Positions 36,129-43,283 of a stretch of DNA of 64,000 nucleotides are shown here, piece after piece. The translations under genes were made by a program, and so were the position numbers. Location: contig CAZYXG010000003.1 of NCBI GenBank assembly GCA_964650885.1, forward strand, positions 1-64,000, given 5' to 3'. The notes under the pieces are model-generated. The model worked only from the letters and a program-made list of their open reading frames with translations, did no database searches and had not been told where the DNA came from. Source of the stretch: JAPLFM01 sp964650885. Its GTDB lineage: Bacteria; Bacteroidota; Ignavibacteria; Kapaibacteriales; UBA2268. Numbering within the stretch: position 1 is the first letter of the stretch; each line of letters starts with the position of its first letter.

Positions 36129-37460
36129 ATGAAAAAAACACTTTTTATACTTTTCTCAATTTTAACATTCCAATCGGCACAAAGTCAATCTGGAATTTAT
36201 TTCTATGAGTTTGCCGAAAAGTTAGGCAATTACTACGATAAAGAAATGATTGACGATGTGAAGAATTCACTTCCGCAAGGTAGTGATTTTTCTATTTGGG
36301 GTTGGGACGTAGGCGATTACTCAGGTGATAAAATTAATGACTTAGCTGTTGCAATCTATATAAAAGGCGATAAGAAAAAGAGAGTGAAAGTATATCACTT
36401 TGTAGATATAGATGGTTATTTGAGCAAGGTAAATGAGCAATTCTTAGATTTTGTGGAGCTTCCGCTCGAAATAGGAATTGTAGTAAAGAAAAATGTGTGC
36501 TATGTAACTCAAAAGAACAAACAATTCAATTGGAAAATATATGGTTATCAATTCGATAATGGTGTTTTCTCATTACTTGATGAATACCAAACAAAAAGAG
36601 ATGGTAAATTTACATTAGAAAACTACATTAATTATAAAACAGAGCGTGGAAGCGAGAAAATTCTTCTCACCAAAGATGGCTCGACTCAAGCTGAAAACAA
36701 CTACCTTGCACTACCTTCCTATAGCAGAGGTAGAAAAGTTTACAGAGGTAATAGCTATGACATTTATGCAAGCACTATAGATTATGTGTTAAAAGGTTCA
36801 TACTGGTGGCAAGGAGAAAACGACTTATCGTTTAATGTCAAATCAGGATATGATACTGAATATCTTTATTTCACTGTAAATGTACACGATCAAGCTATAG
36901 TGCCTTCTAATTGCGATACTTGCAAAGGTGACGCAATTGAAATTTGGCTAGACTTGAATAAATTCTACAACAAAGAATTAGAGTATGTTTCAATTGAAAA
37001 TGACAAACTGAAAAAAAATAAGCTCCCTGAAACTGGAATATTCAAATTCAATATCTCTACTGGCGATTTCAAAGAAATCAAACCTAGTGTGAAACTGACA
37101 ACAATAGAAAATCTTGATAATGCTCAGAAAAGTGCAATTCAACAAATAAAAGTTAGCACAAACATAATTACCGATGGTTACTCTATGAAGATTAAGTTAC
37201 CTTTGGAAGTTTTAGGTTTGAACTCCACTGCAATTACTGGAAATAACAACAAAGATTTGGGTTTTACAGCAATAGTGAGCGATTGGGACAATGAATTTCG
37301 ACCAGAGGAATACACACAGTTGGCAAGCTCAGCTTTTAATCCCTTAGACCCCTTTACTTTCGGTAAGTTAGTTATAGTTCCCAATGGTAGTAACTATGGA
37401 ATGAGCTTCAATACATTGAAAAATGATATTGTGAAATTCATAAATGAATACGGTTTTTAA
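36129..37460 (+). CDS. Secreted protein with CBM9/DOMON-like C-terminal domain
   Basis: 443 residues with a signal peptide (about 1-19, ending AQSQS). The first part contains a WDVGDYSGDKINDLAV segment resembling an FG-GAP unit. Residues about 210-430 look like a family 9 carbohydrate-binding/DOMON sandwich (AEWxG-type region, then GDAIEIWLDLN and GFTAIVSDWDNE). There is no recognised catalytic domain and no T9SS tail. It probably binds a polymer or cofactor outside the cell. It is the last protein gene of a tightly packed run, with the tRNA-Asp gene about 100 nt downstream. Confidence 0.6.
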   Translation: MKKTLFILFSILTFQSAQSQSGIYFYEFAEKLGNYYDKEMIDDVKNSLPQGSDFSIWGWDVGDYSGDKINDLAVAIYIKGDKKKRVKVYHFVDIDGYLSKVNEQFLDFVELPLEIGIVVKKNVCYVTQKNKQFNWKIYGYQFDNGVFSLLDEYQTKRDGKFTLENYINYKTERGSEKILLTKDGSTQAENNYLALPSYSRGRKVYRGNSYDIYASTIDYVLKGSYWWQGENDLSFNVKSGYDTEYLYFTVNVHDQAIVPSNCDTCKGDAIEIWLDLNKFYNKELEYVSIENDKLKKNKLPETGIFKFNISTGDFKEIKPSVKLTTIENLDNAQKSAIQQIKVSTNIITDGYSMKIKLPLEVLGLNSTAITGNNNKDLGFTAIVSDWDNEFRPEEYTQLASSAFNPLDPFTFGKLVIVPNGSNYGMSFNTLKNDIVKFINEYGF

Positions 37461-37557
37461 AGTTTTTCTCATTTTTTGTTTTGTAGATTCAATATTTTTT
37501 CATAATTTTGAATTCTATTTTGAAATGCTTCTCAAGAAACAAATCAAATCAGTTTAA

Positions 37558-37632
37558 GGATCTGTAGCTCAGTTTGGTTAGAGCGCCAGTCTGTCACACT
37601 GGAGGCCGCGGGTTCAAGTCCCGTCAGTTCCG
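37558..37632 (+). tRNA. tRNA-Asp (GTC anticodon)
   Basis: The cloverleaf can be drawn directly: D arm GCTC...GAGC, anticodon stem CCAGT/ACTGG with loop CTGTCAC (anticodon GTC), T stem GCGGG/CCCGT with TTCAAGT loop (last pair G-T), and discriminator G at 37632. The acceptor stem is GGATCTG with CAGTTCC, leaving a T-T mismatch at the fourth pair. CCA is not encoded. Confidence 0.95.
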
Positions 37633-37648
37633 CAACATCCTTAAAATT

Positions 37649-37687
37649 AAAAGCCCTTGCAATCTATTGATTAGCAAGGGCTTTTTT
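37649..37687. terminator. Terminator after tRNA-Asp
   Basis: A 12-bp perfect stem (37649-37660 with 37674-37685) is followed by a T run. It lies 16 nt after the tRNA. The complementary A run makes it usable on both strands, toward the convergent gene ending at 37836. Confidence 0.9.
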
Positions 37688-37835
37688 ATAATATTCAAAC
37701 ACATATTGTTAATCAAGTTTCAGCAGCTAAACTATTTCCAACTTATCGAAAAATAACTCATCACATTTGGTTTACTTTGCATAATAAAAATCTTTGCAGG
37801 ATTGATTATCATCTTTTATTTTTAATTGCTTTTGT

Positions 37836-38117
37836 TTATTTATGCTTCCCATGCTTTTTATGTTTACCATATTTTTTGTGCTTCTGATGTTTCCAATGCT
37901 TATCATATTTCAAATGCTTACGATATGGAATATATTTTATTTCTCTATGTTGTTTCTTATCTTTTTTTACTTTCACATTTCCTATAAGTACTTCTATTTT
38001 ATCGTTCGATACATTCATTTTGTACGTCGCTGGCTTTGCGAACACTGAAATAGGAGCAATCATTATCATTATTGCCATCAGATATGTGGATATAGATTTT
38101 TTCATCTTTATTTTCAT
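37836..38117 (-). CDS. Small exported Lys/His-rich protein
   Basis: 93 residues. A signal peptide (about 1-27, ending VFAKP) precedes a short conserved stretch beginning with PATY. The C-terminal half is made almost wholly of Lys, His and Tyr in repeating KHxKHxK patterns. The mature protein would be extremely basic and could bind metal ions, nucleic acid or polyanions. An alternative start is the Met at residue 5. It shares its design and the PATY segment with the protein at 40539-40832, so the two are probably paralogues. Its role is unknown. I infer an envelope or stress function from the neighbouring stress genes. Confidence 0.65.
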   Translation of the reverse strand: MKIKMKKSISTYLMAIMIMIAPISVFAKPATYKMNVSNDKIEVLIGNVKVKKDKKQHREIKYIPYRKHLKYDKHWKHQKHKKYGKHKKHGKHK

Positions 38118-38170
38118 TTTTATTTGATTTGTTGTTTATGATTGAATTTCAATTATTTAAAACTTAAATT

Positions 38171-38230
38171 AAAAAAAATAAACATACCTTTGCTCTTGCA
38201 ATAACCTAAGTATGTTTATTTTATTTTTTT
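38171..38230. terminator. Stem-loop terminator after the lipoprotein gene
   Basis: An 11-13 bp stem (38175-38187 with 38210-38222) encloses a smaller TTGC/GCAA hairpin, with A and T runs outside both arms. On the minus strand it ends the lipoprotein gene that stops at 38244. Confidence 0.6.
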
Positions 38231-38243
38231 AAAAAGTATAATT

Positions 38244-38711
38244 TTAATTATACTTTTTATCTTCTCTAAAGAAATTCGAAATAGAAGTACCTAAGTCATC
38301 AAGATTAGAATTAAATTTAGTTTTAAATTCTTTCCATTTATCTTTATCATCTTCTTTGGCTTCTTTCAATTCTTTTTTCATTTCTGCAACTTTTGATTCA
38401 AAACCTTGTATCACTTTTTGATATTTCGATTTATTCACACCTTTTTCTTGATTGATTTTATTTTTTAGTTCAGCTATTTGCTTGTCATAGCTAACTATTC
38501 TATTATCTGATTCTTTCTGGAATTTTTGGAATTCTGTGCTAGAATCTCTGATAGCTTTATTCAGATCATTCTTAGCTACTTCTGCGTTTTCAGTAGTTTC
38601 AAGCATATTTTCTCTTGCTTCTTCTACTTTTTTTTCTGTTGAATCGCAGCTCGAAAGTGTTACACTAGCAAATGATCCAAATGCTAACATTAGTAATATT
38701 TTGTTTTTCAT
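38244..38711 (-). CDS. Coiled-coil lipoprotein, unknown function
   Basis: 155 residues. A lipoprotein signal peptide ends in the lipobox LSSC, with lipidated Cys22. The remainder is nearly all alpha-helical and charged, with heptad-like Lys/Glu patterns typical of coiled coils. The C-terminal segment (WKEFKTKFNSNLDDLG) resembles small envelope-stress lipoproteins of Bacteroidota. It is on the same strand as the CsbD-like array and about 80 nt downstream of its last member, which suggests shared stress regulation. No enzymatic motif is present. Confidence 0.7.
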   Translation of the reverse strand: MKNKILLMLAFGSFASVTLSSCDSTEKKVEEARENMLETTENAEVAKNDLNKAIRDSSTEFQKFQKESDNRIVSYDKQIAELKNKINQEKGVNKSKYQKVIQGFESKVAEMKKELKEAKEDDKDKWKEFKTKFNSNLDDLGTSISNFFREDKKYN

Positions 38712-38788
38712 AAAGTCTCTTTTTTCGTTATTTTAAAATTGTTTGTACAATATTCTAAAATCAGTTACTAATTAATAGTAATTGTAAA

Positions 38789-39010
38789 TTAGAATTTTTC
38801 AATTAGCTGATGAAGTTCTGATTTTGTCTTTCCGATTGTTTCACCAATCTTAGTGTGAAGTTTATCAATTGTTTCATCAAATTTGCCTTCATCGTAAGTC
38901 AAATCCATAGATTTTAATTGAGGGAAAGTATCTTTTAATTTAATGAATTTCAATTGCCAGTATTCTTTGTTGAATGGCGATTCTGAAATTTTAGCTTTAG
39001 TTTCTGACAT
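38789..39010 (-). CDS. CsbD-like small stress protein, array copy 1
   Basis: 73 residues. The core pattern (W..KFIKLKDTFPQLK, DLTYDEGKFDETIDKL, then IGKTKSELHQLIEKF) matches the general shape of Bacteroidota CsbD-family general-stress proteins: a Trp, a Lys-rich helix, an E/DGK turn and a GKTxxEL helix. The biochemical role of CsbD proteins is not established. A strong Shine-Dalgarno AAGGAG (complement of 39018-39023) sits 7 nt before the ATG. It is the most divergent of the intact copies. Confidence 0.6.
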   Translation of the reverse strand: MSETKAKISESPFNKEYWQLKFIKLKDTFPQLKSMDLTYDEGKFDETIDKLHTKIGETIGKTKSELHQLIEKF

Positions 39011-39059
39011 TTTATGTCTCCTTAAAAGTGAATAAAAAAGTTAATTACAATTTTTCAAT
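39001..39059. repeat. 59-nt direct repeat, copy 1
   Basis: Identical to 39275-39333. It covers the first codons and Shine-Dalgarno site of one array gene, the intergenic spacer, and the last codons of the upstream gene, so it marks a unit duplication in the CsbD-like array. Confidence 0.9.
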
Positions 39060-39284
39060 GATGCTATGAAGTTCAACTTTTGTCTTATTAATTGTTTTAC
39101 CAATTGTATTGTAGATATTATCTACCGACTCTTCGAACTTGCCATCTTGAAAGCTGATTTCAGTATTTTTTACTTGAGGGAATTTTTCCTTCAATTTACT
39201 GATTTTAGTTTGCCAGTATGCGTTGTTGTATACTGGTACAGCTGCTGTTGTTGCTGCTGTTGGTGTTGTTTTCATTTCTGACAT
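39045..39284 (-). CDS. CsbD-like small stress protein, array copy 2
   Basis: 79 residues: a short Thr/Ala-rich N-terminus of about 20 residues, then the conserved core YNNAYWQTKISKLKEKFPQ, DGKFEESVDNIYNTIGKT and VELHSIIEKL. The Shine-Dalgarno AAGGAG (complement of 39292-39297) is well placed. The core is nearly identical at the DNA level to array copy 5 (39049-39237 against 40127-40315, two mismatches seen by eye). This implies recent duplication or gene conversion. Function is inferred from the CsbD-like pattern only. Confidence 0.62.
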   Translation of the reverse strand: MSEMKTTPTAATTAAVPVYNNAYWQTKISKLKEKFPQVKNTEISFQDGKFEESVDNIYNTIGKTINKTKVELHSIIEKL

Positions 39285-39333
39285 TTTATGTCTCCTTAAA
39301 AGTGAATAAAAAAGTTAATTACAATTTTTCAAT
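39275..39333. repeat. 59-nt direct repeat, copy 2
   Basis: Identical to 39001-39059, in the equivalent position between array copies 3 and 2 (gene start, ribosome site, spacer and preceding gene end). Confidence 0.9.
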
Positions 39334-39540
39334 CTTGGTATCTAGTCCGTCATTTGTCTTATTAATTGTTTTACCAATAATATTGTAGAACTTATCTACT
39401 GACTCTTCGAACGTGTCGTCTTGATAGTTGAATTCAGATATATTTTTATGAAGAGAATTTTCCTTCAATTTACTGATTCTAGATATCCAGTATGCACTAT
39501 CGTGAATCGGTGCTTTGGTTTGTGAAATTAAATTTAACAT
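39319..39540 (-). CDS. CsbD-like small stress protein, divergent array copy 3
   Basis: 73 residues from the ATG at 39540, which has AGGAGT (complement of 39547-39552) upstream. The longer frame starting at 39624 runs through the end of copy 4 out of frame and lacks such a site, so it was not used. The core keeps W, the Lys-rich helix, ESVDKFYNIIGKTINKT and a final IEKL. It has lost the FPQ segment and changed the E/DGK turn to DDTF. It may be drifting in function or decaying. Confidence 0.55.
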   Translation of the reverse strand: MLNLISQTKAPIHDSAYWISRISKLKENSLHKNISEFNYQDDTFEESVDKFYNIIGKTINKTNDGLDTKIEKL

Positions 39541-39565
39541 AATGTGACTCCTAACCTTTGTAATT

Positions 39566-40089
39566 TTATAAATTTTCAATGATGCTATGAAGCTCGACTT
39601 TTGTCTTATTAATTGTTTTACCAATTGTATTGTAGATTTTATCTACCGNNNNNNNNNNNNNNNNNNNNNNNNNNNNNNNNNNNNNNNNNNNNNNNNNNNN
39701 NNNNNNNNNNNNNNNNNNNNNNNNNNNNNNNNNNNNNNNNNNNNNNNNTCGACTTTTGTCTTATTAATTGTTTTACCAATTGTATTGTAGATTTTATCTA
39801 CCGACTCCCCGAAATTGCCATCTTGAAAGTTGATTTCAGTGTTTTTCACTTGAGGGAATTTTTCCTTCAATTTACTGATTTTTGTCTGCCAGTATGCGTT
39901 GTTATATACAGTAGCAGTACCTGATGCTGGTGTTTTTGCTACTGTTATTGGCGCTTTTATTGTAGAAGAAGTCGAAGCAGCTATTATTGGAGCTGTTGCA
40001 GATGTTGCTTTTGGTTTTGCTGCCACAGGTGTTACTATCGGTGCTTTTGATGTAGCTGCCACTGGTGTTTGTACTTTTGGATCTAACAT
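39566..40089 (-). CDS. CsbD-like protein with long Ala/Pro/Thr-rich N-terminus, interrupted by an assembly gap (array copy 4)
   Basis: As written, the frame runs into 100 N at 39649-39748. If the N run and one copy of the flanking 55-nt duplication (155 nt together) are removed, 524 nt become 369 nt, which is an uninterrupted 122-residue frame ending in VELHSIIENL. Residues 1-60 are low-complexity (Ala, Pro, Thr, Lys, Val). Residues about 61-122 are the conserved array core. The ribosome site AGGAAA (complement of 40096-40101) is present. The extended N-terminus sets it apart from the other copies. Confidence 0.6.
39649..39748. other. 100-N scaffold gap with 55-nt flanking duplication
   Basis: Exactly 100 N. 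The 55 nt before it (39594-39648) and after it (39749-39803) are identical, the hallmark of two contigs that overlap by one assembly k-mer but were joined with a fixed-length gap. Confidence 0.95.
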
Positions 40090-40122
40090 TTTATGTTTCC
40101 TGAAATTTGTTTAAAAAAAAAA

Positions 40123-40359
40123 TTATAATTTTTCAATGATGCTATGAAGCTCGACTTTTGTCTTATTAATTGTTTTACCAATTGTATTGTAGATATTATC
40201 TACCGACTCTTCGAACTTGCCATCTTGAAAGCTGATTTCAGTATTTTTTACTTGAGGGAATTTTTCCTTCAATTTACTGATTTTAGTTTGCCAGTATGCG
40301 TTGTTGTATACTGGTGCAGCTGCTGTTGCTGCTGTTGGTGGTGATTTTATTTCTGACAT
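40123..40359 (-). CDS. CsbD-like small stress protein, array copy 5
   Basis: 78 residues from the ATG at 40359, preceded by the strong site GGAGGA (complement of 40066-40071 shifted to 40366-40371). A frame extending to 40395 adds 12 residues without a better start. A Pro/Thr/Ala-rich N-terminus leads into the same core as copy 2, with an identical protein sequence over roughly the last 60 residues. As the first array gene on the minus strand, it probably lies nearest the promoter, within 40360-40538. Confidence 0.62.
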   Translation of the reverse strand: MSEIKSPPTAATAAAPVYNNAYWQTKISKLKEKFPQVKNTEISFQDGKFEESVDNIYNTIGKTINKTKVELHSIIEKL

Positions 40360-40442
40360 ATTATGTCCTCCATAAAAGTGAATAAAAAGTAACATTTACA
40401 TTTTATAAATGTTAGAGCTAACTTTGTGTTTTAAATATATGC

Positions 40443-40462
40443 TGACTATTTATTTATAGTCA
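40443..40462. promoter_or_regulatory. Inverted repeat upstream of the CsbD-like array
   Basis: A 7-bp perfect inverted repeat (TGACTAT, six-base spacer, ATAGTCA) in the 179-nt gap between the Lys/Glu-rich exported protein and the array. There is no T run, so it is unlikely to be a terminator. It could be an operator or an mRNA 5' hairpin. Confidence 0.3.
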
Positions 40463-40538
40463 ATTTGTTATTATTCTTAGTGTAAAGTTTTAATTCTTAT
40501 GTTGTCTTGACCAAGTTAAATACTATTTTATTTTAGCA

Positions 40539-40832
40539 CTATTCCTTTTCCATTATAGAATATTCCTTTTCCATTATAAAGTGTTGGTAATGTTTTAGTA
40601 ACTTCTTTTTTTGTTTCTTATTCTTTTTTAGAACTTTCACTTTCTCTTTGTGAGGTTTAGCTTTTTCTTCGTGAGCATTAGCTTTTTCTTCGTGAGCTTT
40701 TATATTTTCTTTTTGGGCTTCCACTTTCTCATGAGATGGTTTCACTGTATAAGTAGCTGGCTGTGCTATCACCAATAATGTTGTTGAGGTAAGTGCAATT
40801 GCAATCACTACTGTACTTAAAGAATTTTTCAT
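40539..40832 (-). CDS. Small exported Lys/Glu/His-rich protein
   Basis: 97 residues. A signal peptide (about 1-23, ending VIAQP) is followed by PATYTVKPSHEKVEA, matching the PATY segment of the protein at 37836-38117. Next come repeated HEEKA/HKEKV heptads, a polybasic stretch and a C-terminal tandem of MEKE units. That tandem is encoded by a 21-nt-period DNA repeat, ATTCCTTTTCCATTATA at 40541-40557 and 40562-40578. The mature chain is probably helical or disordered and highly charged. Function is unknown. Together with its paralogue it brackets the lipoprotein and CsbD-like array. Confidence 0.65.
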   Translation of the reverse strand: MKNSLSTVVIAIALTSTTLLVIAQPATYTVKPSHEKVEAQKENIKAHEEKANAHEEKAKPHKEKVKVLKKNKKQKKKLLKHYQHFIMEKEYSIMEKE

Positions 40833-40953
40833 TTTGTCTTCCCTTTTGGATTGATTTTACTATTAGTGAAATAGCCACTAACCAAACATTTTAATTTCAA
40901 ACACTTCATTGACTTAATTTCTTGACTTTATAAATCTTTTGTTTATTTAAATT

Positions 40954-41493
40954 TTAATCGACTTTTAAATTATCATTCTTATTTTCGATTTTTTGTTCTA
41001 ATTTTTCTTTAACTTCACCAGCTTTTTGTTCAACTTGTTTCAATGTTGTTGATTCTGGATTAAGTTCACTATGTCTTATTTCACCACCCAAAAACGCTGT
41101 TCTTGCAGCTACTAAAAAGCTTATTAAAGCTATTATAAGTACTACATTTGCATATTTATCAGATGTTTCTTGCTTTCTTGCAGCTAGGAATAATCCTACG
41201 ATTGAAGACAAACCAAGTATTATACTGCAAATCAAAGCATATATTGCAGTATCTGCGTGTGATATGATAGTAGATTTAGCAACTCCAATTATATTTTCTA
41301 CAGTTTCTTTTGCTGCTTCACCTGTTATATAAGCTACGCCTGCACCTAATGCAGAAGCAATCAAAACAAAGTATGAAGCGGACTTAGTACTACCGCTCTT
41401 TGTCCATATTCCATACATTAATATAAATGCACCTATAATAGAACCAAATATTGGCAAATGGTTTATCATTAAATGTATATGAGTTTGAGTCAT
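40954..41493 (-). CDS. Four-helix membrane protein (DUF2231-like)
   Basis: 179 residues with four predicted membrane helices (about 8-28, 38-58, 80-104 and 112-132) and a charged cytosolic tail rich in Lys/Glu. The N-terminal HIHLMINHLPIFG segment and a conserved GEIRHSE after the last helix, both His-containing, are typical of small Bacteroidota membrane proteins related to DUF2231. Such proteins are often found beside stress genes, and metal or haem binding has been suggested for similar proteins but is not shown here. It is the first gene of the minus-strand half of the island and is divergent from the hibernation-factor candidate. Confidence 0.65.
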   Translation of the reverse strand: MTQTHIHLMINHLPIFGSIIGAFILMYGIWTKSGSTKSASYFVLIASALGAGVAYITGEAAKETVENIIGVAKSTIISHADTAIYALICSIILGLSSIVGLFLAARKQETSDKYANVVLIIALISFLVAARTAFLGGEIRHSELNPESTTLKQVEQKAGEVKEKLEQKIENKNDNLKVD

Positions 41494-42166
41494 GTAATCC
41501 TTTTTTGTAAAAATTAATAATTCAATCTAAATATTATATTCTAATTAAAAAAATATTCGACACTGTTTGTAAGAATTTCAATATGTTACTTGATAATTGT
41601 ATAAATTGTTTCCTACAACATATTTCAATATTTATTCTATACTTTTTTCTAATCTTTTTCATTTATATAAATGAATATATTCAAGAATCAACTTTTTTCT
41701 TCTTGTATTTTTCAATAAATCAATTTACAGTTTAAATTTTGATATTCTCAATATTCAACTCTATATATAAGTATTTCAATAAGTTAATAAATAATTGTGT
41801 AATAACTATTTATTGACTTGTATTAATTATTTTATCGAATTCATTTATTGTTTTACAACTAAATAATTACTATTGACTATAGTTTGTGTTTTGTTCATAT
41901 TTTACTTATCCGATCACGTTTAAGTAGAAACTTACACATTTCTTTTAATTAGTTACTTAATTCCCAGTTATTGGGTATATTGTCAAAATCCAAACAATAT
42001 AAAGCAAAAACTAAAGTCAACAATGGATTATAAAACTTTGTTCTTAACTGCTAAATTCTAAGATAAGTTAACAGCTGACTACATTGAGCTACCAATTAGC
42101 TACAATTTTTGGGGAATTTCCGAAAATCCTTAAGAGTACGATTCATTTATTTAATTTGGATAAAAG
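41494..42166. other. 673-nt AT-rich divergent intergenic region
   Basis: No credible coding frame on either strand. The stretch is strongly AT-rich and must contain the divergent promoters for the membrane protein (minus) and the hibernation-factor candidate (plus). I did not find a convincing Bacteroidota TAnnTTTG -7 element. A weak CCCA/TGGG hairpin occurs near 41963-41976. This is the longest gene-free stretch in the window. Confidence 0.6.
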
Positions 42167-43237
42167 TTGAAAAACAACCTTATAGAAAAATTAGCAGCAG
42201 AAATTAGCTACCCTTGTGTTACGATTTCTTGCAACACCCATCGCACACATCCTGATAACTTAGTTGATTCACTTCAACTTAAGCATCTGATAAAAGCTGC
42301 AAAAACAAGAGTCGTTAATGAGTATCAAAATCATAATGTAAAAGTAGTTTTAGACAAACTTGACTTGATTGAAAGTGAGATTCAAGAAAACTATGCTTTA
42401 GATAGTTTACACATTTTCATATCAGCAAACACTAAGATAATTGTGAAATCACCTTGGCCAATTGAAAACAATTCAATTGAAATAGCTGAACACTTTGCAA
42501 TCAAACCTTTAATCAAAATCTTAAACAATACTCAAGAATATCTAATTTTGCTTTTATCGCAATCTGGAATAAAACTATATCATGCTATTAATGATACGAT
42601 TATAGATGAAATAAAGAATGAGAGTTTCTCTTTTACTTTAAATCCACACTTACTTATAGACCACAATAAACTTAGTTACAATCAAAGTCTTGCAAATCTT
42701 CAAAATATTTACTTTAAAAACATTGATAAATCACTTGTCAAATACACTAAAGATAGTCATTTGAAATTTATAGTAGTCTCGACTGAAGACAATTTCCATA
42801 AACTCAAGAATGTATCTGAAACGCAAGAAATCTATCTTGGACATTCTAATATCACCAATAATGATGTTTCCAAACATACTCTTGCTATAGAGAGTTGGGA
42901 TATTGTGCAGAAATTGCAGAATCAATTAAAAACCGAAGCAATTGCTGAATTGCAAAATGCTAGAGGTAAAGGATTAGTGATTGAGAATATTAATGATATT
43001 TTCAAAGATGCTAAGGAAGGGCGAGGTGAAATCCTTATCTTAAATCAAAATTTCATACAACCAGTTTTGATGCGCGATGAGAATACATTTGATTTGATTA
43101 TGGATAACTCTCAACCCAATGCAATAGATATTACTAATGAAATAGCTTGGGAAGTAATAGCTCATAAAGGAAAAGTAATTTTTACAGATGATAATACTTC
43201 TACAAATGATATTTCCATGAAATTAAGATATGTATAA
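42167..43237 (+). CDS. Balon/baeRF-family ribosome hibernation factor candidate
   Basis: 356 residues with a TTG start. An in-frame TAA lies two codons upstream at 42161-42163 and no ATG follows for a long way, so TTG is the only plausible start. The protein resembles the bacterial aeRF1/Pelota-like (baeRF) family, which includes the cold-shock hibernation factor Balon. It opens with a short Leu/Ala helix and a YPCVTISCNTHR strand and has a central ILLLSQSGIKLYH strand. It ends in a domain with ARGKGLVIENINDIFKDAKEGRGEIL and EIAWEVIAHKGKVIF. Balon-type proteins enter the A site of idle ribosomes. The assignment is from remembered family pattern. Its place beside stress regulators and CsbD-like genes supports it. 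Confidence 0.65.
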   Translation: MKNNLIEKLAAEISYPCVTISCNTHRTHPDNLVDSLQLKHLIKAAKTRVVNEYQNHNVKVVLDKLDLIESEIQENYALDSLHIFISANTKIIVKSPWPIENNSIEIAEHFAIKPLIKILNNTQEYLILLLSQSGIKLYHAINDTIIDEIKNESFSFTLNPHLLIDHNKLSYNQSLANLQNIYFKNIDKSLVKYTKDSHLKFIVVSTEDNFHKLKNVSETQEIYLGHSNITNNDVSKHTLAIESWDIVQKLQNQLKTEAIAELQNARGKGLVIENINDIFKDAKEGRGEILILNQNFIQPVLMRDENTFDLIMDNSQPNAIDITNEIAWEVIAHKGKVIFTDDNTSTNDISMKLRYV

Positions 43238-43283
43238 AATAATTTAAGATTAGATTTAAACATTAAATCTTAAGAGAGAAACT

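Noticed and set aside
39066..39281. Plus-strand frames opposite the CsbD-like genes
   Set aside because: They are Cys/Phe-rich shadows that recur only because the minus-strand genes are duplicated.
39541..39624. 28-codon N-terminal extension of array copy 3
   Set aside because: It overlaps the 3' end of copy 4 out of frame. The ATG at 39540 has its own ribosome site.
38789..40359. Possible CRISPR array because of repeated units
   Set aside because: The repeats are about 200-300 nt, lie within coding genes, and have no unique spacers or cas genes.
41494..42166. AT-rich region as a replication origin
   Set aside because: No DnaA-box cluster was noticed and no dnaA, dnaN or gidA is nearby.
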